64,000 nucleotides of DNA from the NCBI RefSeq assembly GCF_022447245.1, contig NZ_JAKVBC010000010.1, positions 1 through 64,000 on the forward strand, in the 5' to 3' direction. The stretch comes from Kordia sp. (GTDB taxonomy: Bacteria; Bacteroidota; Bacteroidia; Flavobacteriales; Flavobacteriaceae). The position numbers were made by a program, and so were the translations under genes. Shown here in pieces: positions 8,430 to 17,900 of this stretch. Under the pieces are notes generated by a model that saw nothing but the letters and a program-made list of their open reading frames with translations, was not told the DNA's origin and made no database searches. Every line of letters begins with the position of its first letter. Position 1 is the first letter of the stretch.

Positions 8430-9200
8430 ATGACAAGAAATTTACTTATGTTATTAGCCGCATTTTTAATGATAAATACACTATCGAGCCAAGAGATGTT
8501 TATTGTTCAAAGCAACAATTTATATGGACTTATAAATAAGGACGGAATAGAAATTGTAAAACCTAAATATCATTTTATTGATGATTTTGACTATACCAGA
8601 GACGGTTGGGCAAAAGTCGGATATGATGGAAAGTTTGGATTTATTGATAAGACAGGAAAAGAAGTTGTAGAACTAAAATTCGAAAGTATTGGCTCTTATG
8701 ATGAATATTATAAGGATTGGGCATTAGTAAGACACAAAGGAAAGTATGGTTTTATCAATAAAGATGGCTACAGTATTGTTGAGCCATCGTATGATGAGAT
8801 TCAGAAATTCGGAACGATCCACTCTGACTGGGCATTGGTCAATAAAAATTCATATTATGGATTTATAAATAGAACAGGGAAACTAGTTGTAGACTGTAAA
8901 TACGATGAAATAAAACCATTCAATTTGATTCGTAAAGGATGGTCTATAATTGTATCAAACGGTAATTATGGTATTATTGATAATTCTGGAAAAATTGTTT
9001 TAGAACCATTATATTCGGAAATTGGTGATTTTGATATCTATAAAAGAGGTTGGGCAAAAATCAGTCTCAATAACGAGAAATTTGGGTTTATAAATAAGAA
9101 AGGTGAAATCGTAGTCGCTCCAATTTATGACAATGTAGAGCCATTTCGAAAAGGCAAGAAAAAAGTTAAGCAAGATCGTACTAGTTTAGCCACAAATTAA
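8430..9200 (+). CDS. Secreted WG-repeat protein
   Basis: About 256 residues, with an N-terminal signal peptide (MTRNLLMLLAAFLMINTLSSQ) and then five to six WG-type repeats of the form 'KYGFINKDGxxIVEPxYDEIxxF...GWALV', in which each unit ends with a W-A-x-V segment. WG repeats form beta-rich modules thought to bind ligands or proteins; no enzymatic role is known. A longer frame from 8379 adds 17 residues before the signal peptide and is less likely. The gene is isolated, with a decayed region upstream and a bidirectional terminator downstream. Confidence 0.8.
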   Translation: MTRNLLMLLAAFLMINTLSSQEMFIVQSNNLYGLINKDGIEIVKPKYHFIDDFDYTRDGWAKVGYDGKFGFIDKTGKEVVELKFESIGSYDEYYKDWALVRHKGKYGFINKDGYSIVEPSYDEIQKFGTIHSDWALVNKNSYYGFINRTGKLVVDCKYDEIKPFNLIRKGWSIIVSNGNYGIIDNSGKIVLEPLYSEIGDFDIYKRGWAKISLNNEKFGFINKKGEIVVAPIYDNVEPFRKGKKKVKQDRTSLATN

Positions 9201-9317
9201 TTAATAAACCACCGTTTTCATTAACTATTACAATATAAAATAGCTAATGTGGTAAAGGATAAATTTGAGGTTAATATGTATTAATTAATTTGATCCTACT
9301 AATTTTAAAAAACAACA

Positions 9318-9347
9318 AAAAAACCGCTTCTTAAGAAGCGGTTTTTA
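9318..9347. terminator. Bidirectional intrinsic terminator
   Basis: A perfect palindromic stem (ACCGCTTC / GAAGCGGT) with a TTAA loop, an A tract on the left and a T tract on the right. It lies between two convergent genes, the WG-repeat protein and the aldehyde dehydrogenase, and can end transcription from both. Confidence 0.9.
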
Positions 9348-9369
9348 TATGGTATAAACTGAATAATGA

Positions 9370-10923
9370 TTACAGATCGAATTTGATTCCTTGTGCTAAA
9401 GGCAACTCTGTAGTGTAATTAATAGTATTTGTTTGTCTGCGCATATATACTTTCCAAGCATCTGATCCAGACTCACGTCCGCCACCAGTTTCTTTTTCTC
9501 CACCGAAAGCACCACCAATCTCAGCTCCTGACGTTCCTATATTTACATTTGCAATTCCACAGTCAGAACCTCCGTGACTTAAGAAACGTTCTGCTTCACG
9601 TAAGTTGTTTGTCATAATTGCTGATGACAATCCTTGTGCAACTCCATTTTGTACTTCAATTGCATTGGTTACATCACCACTGTATTTTAATAAGTATAGT
9701 ACTGGTGCAAATGTTTCGTGTTGTACAATTTCAAAAGAATTGTCAGCTTCTGCAATTGCAGGTTTTACATAGCATCCACTTTCATATCCTTCTCCTTCTA
9801 AAACAGCACCTTCAACTACAATATTTCCTCCTTCTGCTACTACTTTTTCCAAAGCAACTTCATACATTTTTACAGCATCCTTATCGATTAGCGGTCCAAC
9901 GTGATTGTTTTCATCCAGTGGATTTCCAATTCGTAATTGCTTGTAAGCATCTGCAACTGCATCTTTTACTTTATCATAAATAGAATCGTGGATAATTAAT
10001 CTACGAGTAGAAGTACAACGTTGTCCTGCTGTTCCAACTGCTCCAAATACAGCTCCAATTACGGTCATCTTAATATCAGCATCAGGTGTAACAATGATTG
10101 CATTGTTTCCTCCTAATTCTAATAAAGACTTTCCTAAACGTCCTGCAACTTCCTTCGCTACAATTTTACCCATACGAGTTGATCCTGTGGCAGATACTAA
10201 TGGAATGCGTGTGTCTTTAGAAATGTACTCTCCAACTTTATAATCTCCATTTACCAAGCAAGAAATTCCTTCTGGCAAGTTATTTTCAGCAAAAACCTCA
10301 GCGGCAATATTTTGACAGGCTACCCCACACATTGGTGTTTTTTCAGATGGTTTCCACACACATACATCACCACAAATCCATGCCAACGCTGTATTCCAAG
10401 ACCAAACGGCTACTGGGAAGTTAAATGCAGAAATAATTCCTACAACTCCAAGTGGATGGTATTGTTCGTACATTCTATGCCCAGGACGCTCAGAGTGCAT
10501 TGTTAATCCGTGTAACTGACGTGATAATCCAACTGCAAAATCACAGATGTCAATCATTTCCTGAACTTCTCCTAAACCTTCTTGGTATGATTTCCCCATT
10601 TCATACGAAACCAATTTTCCAAGTGCTTCTTTTTTCTCTCTTAATTTTTCTCCAAACTGACGCACAATTTCTCCACGTTGTGGTGCTGGCATCGTTCTCC
10701 AAGTTTTAAAAGCTGAAGTGGCAGCTTCCATCACTTTTTCATAATCTTCTTTTGTTGAAGATTTTACTTTTCCAATCAATTCTCCGTCTACTGGAGAATA
10801 CGATGCAATCAATTCTCCATTTGAGAAATTGTTTGAACCTGTTGAAGTTCCTTCATTGATATCTTTTAAGCCCAGCGTTGCTAAAGCTTCTTTGATTCCA
10901 AAATCAGTAGTTACTGCTCCCAT
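9370..10923 (-). CDS. amaB: ALDH7-family dehydrogenase (aminoadipate semialdehyde / piperideine-6-carboxylate type)
   Basis: A 517-residue NAD(P)-dependent aldehyde dehydrogenase. The general-base Glu is in LLELGG (E269) and the catalytic Cys in GQRCTST (C303). The overall pattern, including FNFPVAVWSWNTALA and the Q-R-C-T active site, is that of the antiquitin group (ALDH7A1, bacterial AmaB), which oxidises 2-aminoadipate 6-semialdehyde in lysine catabolism. Convergent with the WG-repeat gene across a shared terminator. The precise substrate is inferred from family resemblance only. Confidence 0.85.
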   Translation of the reverse strand: MGAVTTDFGIKEALATLGLKDINEGTSTGSNNFSNGELIASYSPVDGELIGKVKSSTKEDYEKVMEAATSAFKTWRTMPAPQRGEIVRQFGEKLREKKEALGKLVSYEMGKSYQEGLGEVQEMIDICDFAVGLSRQLHGLTMHSERPGHRMYEQYHPLGVVGIISAFNFPVAVWSWNTALAWICGDVCVWKPSEKTPMCGVACQNIAAEVFAENNLPEGISCLVNGDYKVGEYISKDTRIPLVSATGSTRMGKIVAKEVAGRLGKSLLELGGNNAIIVTPDADIKMTVIGAVFGAVGTAGQRCTSTRRLIIHDSIYDKVKDAVADAYKQLRIGNPLDENNHVGPLIDKDAVKMYEVALEKVVAEGGNIVVEGAVLEGEGYESGCYVKPAIAEADNSFEIVQHETFAPVLYLLKYSGDVTNAIEVQNGVAQGLSSAIMTNNLREAERFLSHGGSDCGIANVNIGTSGAEIGGAFGGEKETGGGRESGSDAWKVYMRRQTNTINYTTELPLAQGIKFDL

Positions 10924-11011
10924 TTATTTATAACTTTTTTTAGTTCTTTTGTTAAATTTCTGCGAAGATAGCATAATTATACCAATCTTTTAGTCCACAA
11001 TGTGCGGTTTA

Positions 11012-11740
11012 TTATTTCAATTCTAAGATCTTGTAATGATATGTCGCACGAAGGTATTTATGGTCTTTGCCTGTATCTATTTTGAAGCTTTTTCGATCTT
11101 GATGCAATCGTAAGCCTGTAGTTTCTTCTTGTTGTATGTTTACAATTTGACTATAGGTTGTTTTACTGTGTTGAATTAAATTTTCTTTTAGAATAAATGT
11201 ATTGAGATCAAAATAATACCACCAAATTGTATCACTATAAGGATACGTAACTTTAATCATGTATGCATCTGTTTTATCTTCTAGTCGAACAATGCCCTCA
11301 TTTTCTAAAGTAGCTTCATCCGTAAATAATTTGTATGGTTGCCATAATATATACTGCGCTCCCATGATTTCTTTGTGCGCGGCTTTTACTACTGAATCGT
11401 CTGTTATTTGATATCCATCCGTAAATACAAATGTGTCTTTTCCATCAAAGACTATTCGTTTTTCAACATCTTCTTCCATCCATTTTACCTTTGAGGTAAA
11501 CGTGGGCTGTAAAGTATTGTGAAATGTTTGTTTCTTAACACTTTCAAACTTGTTTAAACTATCATAGAACGTAGTGGTTTTTTCATAAATCAAAACTTTT
11601 GGGGTTTCCCATAAAGCTTTTCCTCCATGAGCATCTAAAGATTTCTGAAGCACCTCTTCAGCTGTCAATTCAGGTCTACATGAACATACTACTACTAATA
11701 GTATGAAGCTCATGCTTACAAAAAAGAATTTAGTCTTCAT
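11012..11740 (-). CDS. DUF6503-like lipoprotein
   Basis: About 242 residues with a lipoprotein signal ending at Cys in VVVCSC, so probably anchored in the outer or inner membrane facing the periplasm. The mature part begins AEEVLQKSLDAHGG, a start common in Bacteroidota lipoproteins of the DUF6503/LolA-like beta-sheet class. Function unknown. The in-frame codon at 11761 adds seven residues ahead of MKTKFFF; the Met at 11740 fits the signal peptide better. It overlaps the 3' end of the 3-hydroxyanthranilate dioxygenase gene by 11 bases and is probably cotranscribed with it. Confidence 0.72.
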   Translation of the reverse strand: MKTKFFFVSMSFILLVVVCSCRPELTAEEVLQKSLDAHGGKALWETPKVLIYEKTTTFYDSLNKFESVKKQTFHNTLQPTFTSKVKWMEEDVEKRIVFDGKDTFVFTDGYQITDDSVVKAAHKEIMGAQYILWQPYKLFTDEATLENEGIVRLEDKTDAYMIKVTYPYSDTIWWYYFDLNTFILKENLIQHSKTTYSQIVNIQQEETTGLRLHQDRKSFKIDTGKDHKYLRATYHYKILELK

Positions 11741-12278
11741 CAGCTGTAAATCGTTCATCAACTGGCATTACTGTTCCGCAATTATCACATGTACGTAATA
11801 TTTTTGAAGCATAAAATGTTTTAAAATGACTTAAAAAATCTTTTTCTACATCCACTAATGGAAACTTCACTTCATGTAATTTATGATTGCAATTGTCACA
11901 GTACCATTGCAAACCATCCATTAAATTAGTTCCTTTTCGTTTGCGCTCTACTACCAATCCAATAGAGTTGTCATGACGCACAGGTGAATGTGGTACACCT
12001 GCAGGATGCAAATACATATCACCAGGACCTAATTTCATCGTTTTCTTTTCACCATCTTCCTGAATGTGTACTTCTATATTTCCTTCCAATTGGTAAAATA
12101 GTTCTTCAGTTTCGTTATAGTGGTAATCTTTTCGTGCGTTTGGTCCACCAACAATCATCACAATATAATCACCAGCCTCTTTATATAAATTTTTATTGGC
12201 AACAGGCGGTTTTAATAACTCTCTATTTTCTTCAACCCACTGATTAAGGTTAAACGGTTTTTGTATAGCCATTTTCAT
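11730..12278 (-). CDS. nbaC: 3-hydroxyanthranilate 3,4-dioxygenase
   Basis: A 182-residue cupin that opens the ring of 3-hydroxyanthranilate with O2, giving the precursor of quinolinate or of 2-aminomuconate breakdown in the kynurenine pathway. The Fe(II) ligands H53, E59 and H97 are visible, with R49 near the substrate, and the bacterial-type C-terminal rubredoxin-like metal site is complete (C127/C130 and C164/C167). A second Met two codons in (MAIQKPF) is an equally good start. No other kynurenine gene is in the window, so whether the route here is NAD synthesis or tryptophan catabolism is open. Confidence 0.93.
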   Translation of the reverse strand: MKMAIQKPFNLNQWVEENRELLKPPVANKNLYKEAGDYIVMIVGGPNARKDYHYNETEELFYQLEGNIEVHIQEDGEKKTMKLGPGDMYLHPAGVPHSPVRHDNSIGLVVERKRKGTNLMDGLQWYCDNCNHKLHEVKFPLVDVEKDFLSHFKTFYASKILRTCDNCGTVMPVDERFTADED

Positions 12279-12443
12279 TAGAATTTTAGAGTTTAAAATT
12301 ACGCATTTTTTATCATCTCTAAATCATCTACATTACGATAAGCCAATAACTTACTGACATACAAGTGTTAAGTAAGGGAAAACCGTACTTTGTTGAGTGT
12401 ATTATTCTATATCTTTTTTTTTTAACCAAAAACAAAACCAATT

Positions 12444-12698
12444 ATGAAAAAAAAGAAGTTAAAAGCGTTATCGCTTAAAAAAGCCTCCATTTCAAAGCTA
12501 AATGGTGGCGGACCTTCTCCAATTCCTTTAACAAGGATCATTAGAGAATGTGCATTCACAATCGATTTGGTGAATTGTACAACTACTACTTGGATTAGTG
12601 AATTATACTCTGCATGTTGCCCTCCTTCTGAAGGAATTGGCTGTGAGTCATTTAATTTTCCATGTGAAAAATCTGTAAATATTCCTTGCGAACCTTAA
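12444..12698 (+). CDS. GG-leader Cys-rich peptide 1 (class I lanthipeptide-like precursor)
   Basis: An 84-residue peptide. The Lys-rich leader MKKKKLKALSLKKASISKL ends in GGG and matches the Bacteroidota 'KKLxLxKxxIxxL...GG' leader found on class I lanthipeptide-like and related GG-leader precursors. The core is rich in Thr, Ser and Cys (seven Cys), contains TTTTWISELYSACC and ends in NIPCEP. It heads a tandem array of four related genes on one strand. No modification enzyme or transporter is encoded nearby, so modification is inferred only from the leader class. Confidence 0.75.
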   Translation: MKKKKLKALSLKKASISKLNGGGPSPIPLTRIIRECAFTIDLVNCTTTTWISELYSACCPPSEGIGCESFNFPCEKSVNIPCEP

Positions 12699-12716
12699 TC
12701 TAAAAAACTTAAAATC

Positions 12717-13004
12717 ATGAAAAAAAAGAATTTCAACAAAAAACTAGACTTAGGAAAAAAAAGAATCTCTAAACTTGATGACGTACAAGGTGGAGCAGCT
12801 GCTTCACATATTTCGTGTACTGTAGGTGGAGGAAATTGTACCAGTCAATTAATCAAAACCTGTACATGGCATAGTGAATTATACACAGCATGTACCTGTC
12901 CTCCTTCTTGGCAAGGAAACTGTGAGAGATCTGTTAATATTCCATGCCGATATACAGAGCAACCAGGATGTTCTCCAAATACAAACATAGTTTGTGATGC
13001 GTAA
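12717..13004 (+). CDS. GG-leader Cys-rich peptide 2
   Basis: A 95-residue precursor, 18 bases after peptide 1. Leader MKKKNFNKKLDLGKKRISKL then a GG site; core with nine Cys. The block TCTWHSELYTACTC-PPSW..NC...NIPC is shared with peptide 3 almost position by position, while loop lengths and charges differ. The conserved TW-SELYTAC segment points to a common fold or modification pattern. Possible roles are signalling or antimicrobial activity; nothing in the window decides. Confidence 0.78.
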   Translation: MKKKNFNKKLDLGKKRISKLDDVQGGAAASHISCTVGGGNCTSQLIKTCTWHSELYTACTCPPSWQGNCERSVNIPCRYTEQPGCSPNTNIVCDA

Positions 13005-13022
13005 CCCTAATAATTTGAAATC

Positions 13023-13310
13023 ATGAAAAAAAAGAATTTTAATAAAAAGCTTTCTCTAGGGAAAAAACAAATTTCAAAACTTGGAGATATAAAAGGTGGA
13101 GCTCCAGCTTCACACTTAACATGTACAATTGATCCAGGAGGTTGTGGAGCAACACAAGATTTATTCACCTGTACTTGGGTAAGTGAATTATACACTGCAT
13201 GCTACTGTGAGCCTTCATGGCACACTAACTGTCCAACAATCAATATTCCATGTCCTGGAACAATGGATTTAGCTTGCGGTTTGGAATCTGTAAGAATCTG
13301 TGAAGCATAA
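13023..13310 (+). CDS. GG-leader Cys-rich peptide 3
   Basis: A 95-residue paralogue of peptide 2, exactly the same length and 18 bases after it. The leader is almost identical (MKKKNFNKKLSLGKKQISKL, then GG) and the core keeps nine Cys and the TCTWVSELYTAC, PSW..NC and NIPC blocks. The leader is more conserved than the core, as expected for a family whose leaders are read by a shared enzyme or transporter. Confidence 0.78.
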   Translation: MKKKNFNKKLSLGKKQISKLGDIKGGAPASHLTCTIDPGGCGATQDLFTCTWVSELYTACYCEPSWHTNCPTINIPCPGTMDLACGLESVRICEA

Positions 13311-13317
13311 TCTTTGA

Positions 13318-13605
13318 ATGAAAATCATCAAAAAAAGAAAGATTCAATAGAAATTAAGAATTCATAAATCAAAAATTGCTTCATTCAATCAAATAAGCAA
13401 TGTTTACGGTGGTCTTCGATCGAATCCATGCGATTCTATTGAAACCATGCAATGCACTAACAATTGTCCAACCAATGCCTGTCCGTCAGGTACCAATGGT
13501 TGTAATACGTCAAATTGTCCACCTGAAACAGTAAATTGTCCATCGGGAAATACAGTCTGTCTCTGTGATTCAATTAAAACAATGCCAGGTATTAAAGGTT
13601 GTTAG
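13318..13605 (+). pseudogene. Fourth GG-leader peptide, interrupted by an in-frame TAG
   Basis: From the ATG at 13318 the reading frame is again exactly 288 bases, as in peptides 2 and 3, but codon 11 (13348-13350) is TAG. Past it the frame reads through a leader remnant (HKSKIASFNQISNVYGG) and a core with Cys pairs (TNNCPTNACPSGTNGC, NCPPETVNC). The core resembles the second peptide of the later cluster at 54533 more than its neighbours. The rest of the frame is intact, so the lesion is recent, or a later start is used; no ATG precedes the leader after the stop. Confidence 0.65.
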
Positions 13606-13626
13606 TTTTTAAAACTTACATAATTC

Positions 13627-13660
13627 AAAGCTCCAGAAGTACATTTTGGAGCTTTTTTTG
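13627..13660 (+). terminator. Intrinsic terminator of the peptide cluster
   Basis: Stem AAAGCTCCA / TGGAGCTTT with an 11-base loop, followed by a run of seven T. It closes the four-gene peptide array. Confidence 0.85.
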
Positions 13661-13752
13661 GTTCAATTTGTGAATAAATATCTGAAAAACAACCGATTTT
13701 CCTTCTTGAAATTGTGTACATTTAAGAACACTAATCAATCATCTTGATACTC

Positions 13753-14793
13753 ATGAAAAAATCTGCACTTATACTGCTATTTTCCTTTTTTTTAATCGCT
13801 AGTTGTACAACTACATCTTCGGAAGAAAAAACTCCAAAAGTTGATACAAAACCTCTAAATACTATCGGATTGGTAATTCACGGTGGTGCTGGAACCATAT
13901 TGAAAAAAAATATGACACCAGAATTGGAAGCAGAATACGAAGCAACATTAAAAAAAGCCGCCAAAAAAGGGTATGAAATTTTACAAAAAGGCGGCTCTAG
14001 TTTAGATGCTGTAGAACAAACCATTCATATTTTAGAAAACTCTCCCTTATTCAATGCAGGAAAAGGTGCTGTTTTTACCAATAATGGACACAATGAATTG
14101 GATGCTTCTATCATGGAAGGAAAAACATTAAATGCTGGTGCTGTTGCTGGTGTAACGAATTTGAAAAACCCTATTTCTGCAGCTAGAAAAGTAATGGAAA
14201 ACTCAGATCATGTATTACTGGCTAGAAAAGGTGCGGAAGAATTTGCTGCTGCACAAGGACTAGAAGTAGTAGATACAGGTTATTTTTTCACAGAAAAACG
14301 TTTCAAATCATTACAAAGAGCAAAACAAGGTGAAAAAGACAAAGCAGCATACATTGATCCGTACATCAAAGATTATAAATATGGAACTGTAGGCTGTGTA
14401 GCTCTAGACAAAAACGGAAACCTAGCAGCTGGAACTTCTACAGGAGGAATGACCAATAAGAAGTGGAATCGTATTGGAGATTCTCCAATTATTGGCGCTG
14501 GAACCTATGCAAATAACAAAACATGTGCGGTTTCCAGTACTGGTCATGGAGAATATTTTATCAGAGCTATGGTTGCTCATGATATCTCTGCCATGATGGA
14601 ATACAAAAACTTGTCTTTGCAAGAAGCTGCCAAAGAAGTAGTACAAAACAAACTAAAAAACATGGGCGGCGATGGCGGAATTATTGCCATAGATGCCAAA
14701 GGAAATTTAGTAGCAGAATTTAACACACCTGGCATGTACCGTGCAAAAGTTGATGAAAAAGGAACAATTACTGTTGGAATTTATAAAGAATAA
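13753..14793 (+). CDS. Isoaspartyl peptidase / type 2 L-asparaginase (Ntn hydrolase), lipoprotein
   Basis: About 346 residues. The lipoprotein signal (MKKSALILLFSFFLIASC) places it in the periplasm or on a membrane. The mature part shows HGGAGT, GGSSLDAVE and NAGKGAVF typical of plant-type asparaginases. Autocleavage would occur before the Thr of the YGTVGCVALD segment, making it the N-terminal nucleophile; STGHGE is the substrate-loop region. Such enzymes hydrolyse beta-aspartyl dipeptides and asparagine. A TTG at 13744 is in frame but the ATG at 13753 fits the signal peptide. Confidence 0.92.
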   Translation: MKKSALILLFSFFLIASCTTTSSEEKTPKVDTKPLNTIGLVIHGGAGTILKKNMTPELEAEYEATLKKAAKKGYEILQKGGSSLDAVEQTIHILENSPLFNAGKGAVFTNNGHNELDASIMEGKTLNAGAVAGVTNLKNPISAARKVMENSDHVLLARKGAEEFAAAQGLEVVDTGYFFTEKRFKSLQRAKQGEKDKAAYIDPYIKDYKYGTVGCVALDKNGNLAAGTSTGGMTNKKWNRIGDSPIIGAGTYANNKTCAVSSTGHGEYFIRAMVAHDISAMMEYKNLSLQEAAKEVVQNKLKNMGGDGGIIAIDAKGNLVAEFNTPGMYRAKVDEKGTITVGIYKE

Positions 14794-14853
14794 TTAACAC
14801 AAGTTCAACATACAAACAAGAATGATTTTATTCTTTTGTTTACATCAAATTGA

Positions 14854-14880
14854 AGCGAATGTTAGTTAACAACGTTCGCT
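14854..14880. repeat. Imperfect inverted repeat upstream of the alpha-2-macroglobulin gene
   Basis: Arms AGCGAATGTT and AACGTTCGCT, with one mismatch, around an AGTTAAC centre. It sits 60 bases before the next gene and has no T tract, so it may be an operator or a mere hairpin. Low certainty. Confidence 0.35.
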
Positions 14881-14939
14881 AGAAAAGAGTACACGAATGC
14901 TAGATATATCCTAACGAATACTCAAAGAACACCAATATT

Positions 14940-17900
14940 ATGAGAAAGTCTGTCTATTTTACAACAAAAACCATCATGCGCAACACTACCGTTTTTATTC
15001 TATTTTGTGTATTTCTTAGCTTTTTTTCCTGCAATACAGGAAATCCTGAAGCAGATAATATTTTTGAATTCAAAGACTATATTTATCAAACAACAGCAGG
15101 AACAGTTTCAGTAAAAGAACCAATTATCATTGGCTTGCAAAAACAACTTCCCAACGTAGGTGATTCAGGAGAAATATCAGCAGATCTCATCAGTATTAGT
15201 CCAAAAGTAGCTGGAAAATTGCTTGTACAAAATAACAAAACCTTGCGCTTTGAACCAGATGCGCCATTACAACCAGACACAGAGTATTCAGTAACAGTGA
15301 ATCTTAAAGATATTTATGAAGATGTAAAGAAAGAATTTAGTACCTATACGTTTGTATTTAAAACGGTCACACCTAATTTTTCTGTCACTACAAACGACTT
15401 ACAATCCTATTCAAAAGATTGGCAATATTTAAATGGAACGTTGCGCGCTGCAGATTTTATTCCAGCAGAAAAATTATCAGAATTAATATCTGCTACACAA
15501 AATGGAAAAACACTCAACATCAAATGGGAACCTTCTGTACTGAACAATACAACCTATGAGTTCACCATAGACAGTATCAACCGATTAGACAATAATTCTG
15601 AAGTCAAAATTTCATGGACAGGAACTCCAATTCTTTCTAAAGCAAAAGGCGGAACATATTATACCATTCCTGGAAAAAACAACTTTTCTATCATTGATGT
15701 AAAAGTTTCGCAAAGTCCAGAGCAAAAAGTAAGTATTAACTTTACAGATCCATTAGTAAAGAATCAAAACTTTGCTGGCTTGGTTACCATTAAAGATCAA
15801 AAAAACATCACATACGCCGTTGATGGAAATATCCTAAATGTTTATCCTAAAAATAGAATCAAAGGAATTACAATGATAGAAGTATTTCCTGGTATCAAGA
15901 GTAAAGACGATTACAAACTCAAAATCAACTACAGAAAAAGAATTTCTTTTGAACAACAAAAACCACAGCTCCAAGAAGTTAGTAAAGGTATCATTTTACC
16001 AAACTCAAAAAACCTAACGTACAACTTACAAGCAATGAACTTAAAGGCGGTTGACGTTCGTATTATCAAAATATATCAAGACAATGTATTGCAATTTTTA
16101 CAAGAAAATAGTCTTAACGAAATTGACAGGTACAACATTAAAAGAGTAGGACGACGTATTGCTAAAAAAACGATCAATCTAATTGAAAATGATGGTGAAA
16201 ATGACGGACAATGGAAAACATACGGGATTGATTTATCAACATTATTTTCAGCAGAACCTGGCGCTATTTATCAAGTAGAAATTGGATTCAAAAGAGCATA
16301 TTCACTCTATACATGTGAAGAAGGCGATACAAAAACAAATCATAGACCAAGTTCGCGTGGTGGCTATTATCAAAATCGTGAAGATGAAGACGAAAACGAG
16401 AAGAATACTGGGACAACAAAATTTATGGCTTTAGAAACTATCGTTACAATTGGGATGATCGTGAAAATCCATGTACAGAATCGTATTATTTACAAGATCG
16501 TTTCCTAACTGCAAACATTCTAGCATCTGATTTAGGTGTTATTGTAAAAAGTGGCGGCAACAAATCGTATTATTTTGCGGTAAGCGATATTATTACGACT
16601 GATCCTGTGAGTAATGCCAAAGTAACGCTATACAACTATCAACAACAAGAAATTGCTTCAAAACAGACAGATTCAGAAGGTTTAACTACTATTGATGGCG
16701 ATAAAAACGCTTATTTCGCAACCGTAACCAAAGGCAATCAAATCACTTATGTAAAACTGAACGATGGTGGTGCATTGTCCATGAGTAAGTTTGATGTGGC
16801 TGGAAAAAAGATTAAAAAAGGCATCAACGGTTATATTTACGGAGAACGTGGTGTTTGGAGACCTGGTGACAGCTTACACTTAGCTTTTGTATTAAATGAT
16901 GCTGGAAATCACCTTCCAGAAAATCATCCAGTAAAAATGGAAGTGACGGATGCACGTGGAAAATTAATTTATAAAAACATTCAAACACAAAGTGTAAACG
17001 ACTTCTATAAGTTTACCGTTGAAACAGATCGTGAAGCGCCAACTGGAAATTGGGAAGCCAATGTAAGTGTTGGAGGTGTCAATTTCTCCAAAACGCTCAA
17101 AATAGAAACGGTAAAACCAAATCGTTTAAAGATCAATATTGATTTTGATGATGAAATTTTAGCCAATTCCAGACCTATTGAAGGAACACTTAACGCTGCT
17201 TGGTTACACGGTGCACCAGCAAAAAACTTAAAAGCAGAAGTCAATGTAAGATTAACAAGTACAAAAACATCGTTCAAAAAGTTCCCAAAATATGAATTCA
17301 ACGATCCTACGCGAAGTTTCAATACGGAAGAATTTGTCATGTTCAAAGGACAACTCAACGAGGAAGGAGACGTTGATATTTCCAAAAAAATAAACGTAGA
17401 AAAAAATGCCCCGGGCATGTTGCGAGCTTCGTTTTTAACACGTGTGTATGAAAATGGTGGCGATTTCTCTATTGATGCTTTCTCCAAAGATTTTGCACCA
17501 TACACTTCGTTTATTGGTCTAAAATCACCTGAACCAAAACAATACGGTTCTTTCTATACAGATGAAGACAATACCTTTGAAATTGTAACTGTTGACGATC
17601 GTGGAAATCCAATAAAACGCAATGGATTAAAGGTGAAAATTTATGAAATCAACTGGCGTTGGTGGTGGAGTTCTTCGTATGAAGATTTATCATCGTATGC
17701 AGGAAGTAACTATCACGAACGCTATCGAACATTTACGGTCAATACAGACTCCAATGGAAAAGGAAGTTTTAAGTTAAATATTCCAGATATAGATCGTGGG
17801 CGTTACTTAATTCACATTTCTGATCCAAAAAGTGGACACGCTACAGGAAGAACCGCTTATTTCTACAAAAACTGGTGGCGCAAAAGCTATGATGGTAATT

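Noticed and set aside
9429-9983. Plus-strand frames opposite the aldehyde dehydrogenase gene
   Set aside because: Composition is Leu/His/Gln-biased without motifs and the minus strand carries an intact, motif-rich gene.
16398-16412. Programmed ribosomal frameshift in the alpha-2-macroglobulin gene
   Set aside because: No canonical slippery heptamer and no evident downstream pseudoknot; a simple one-base loss explains the break.
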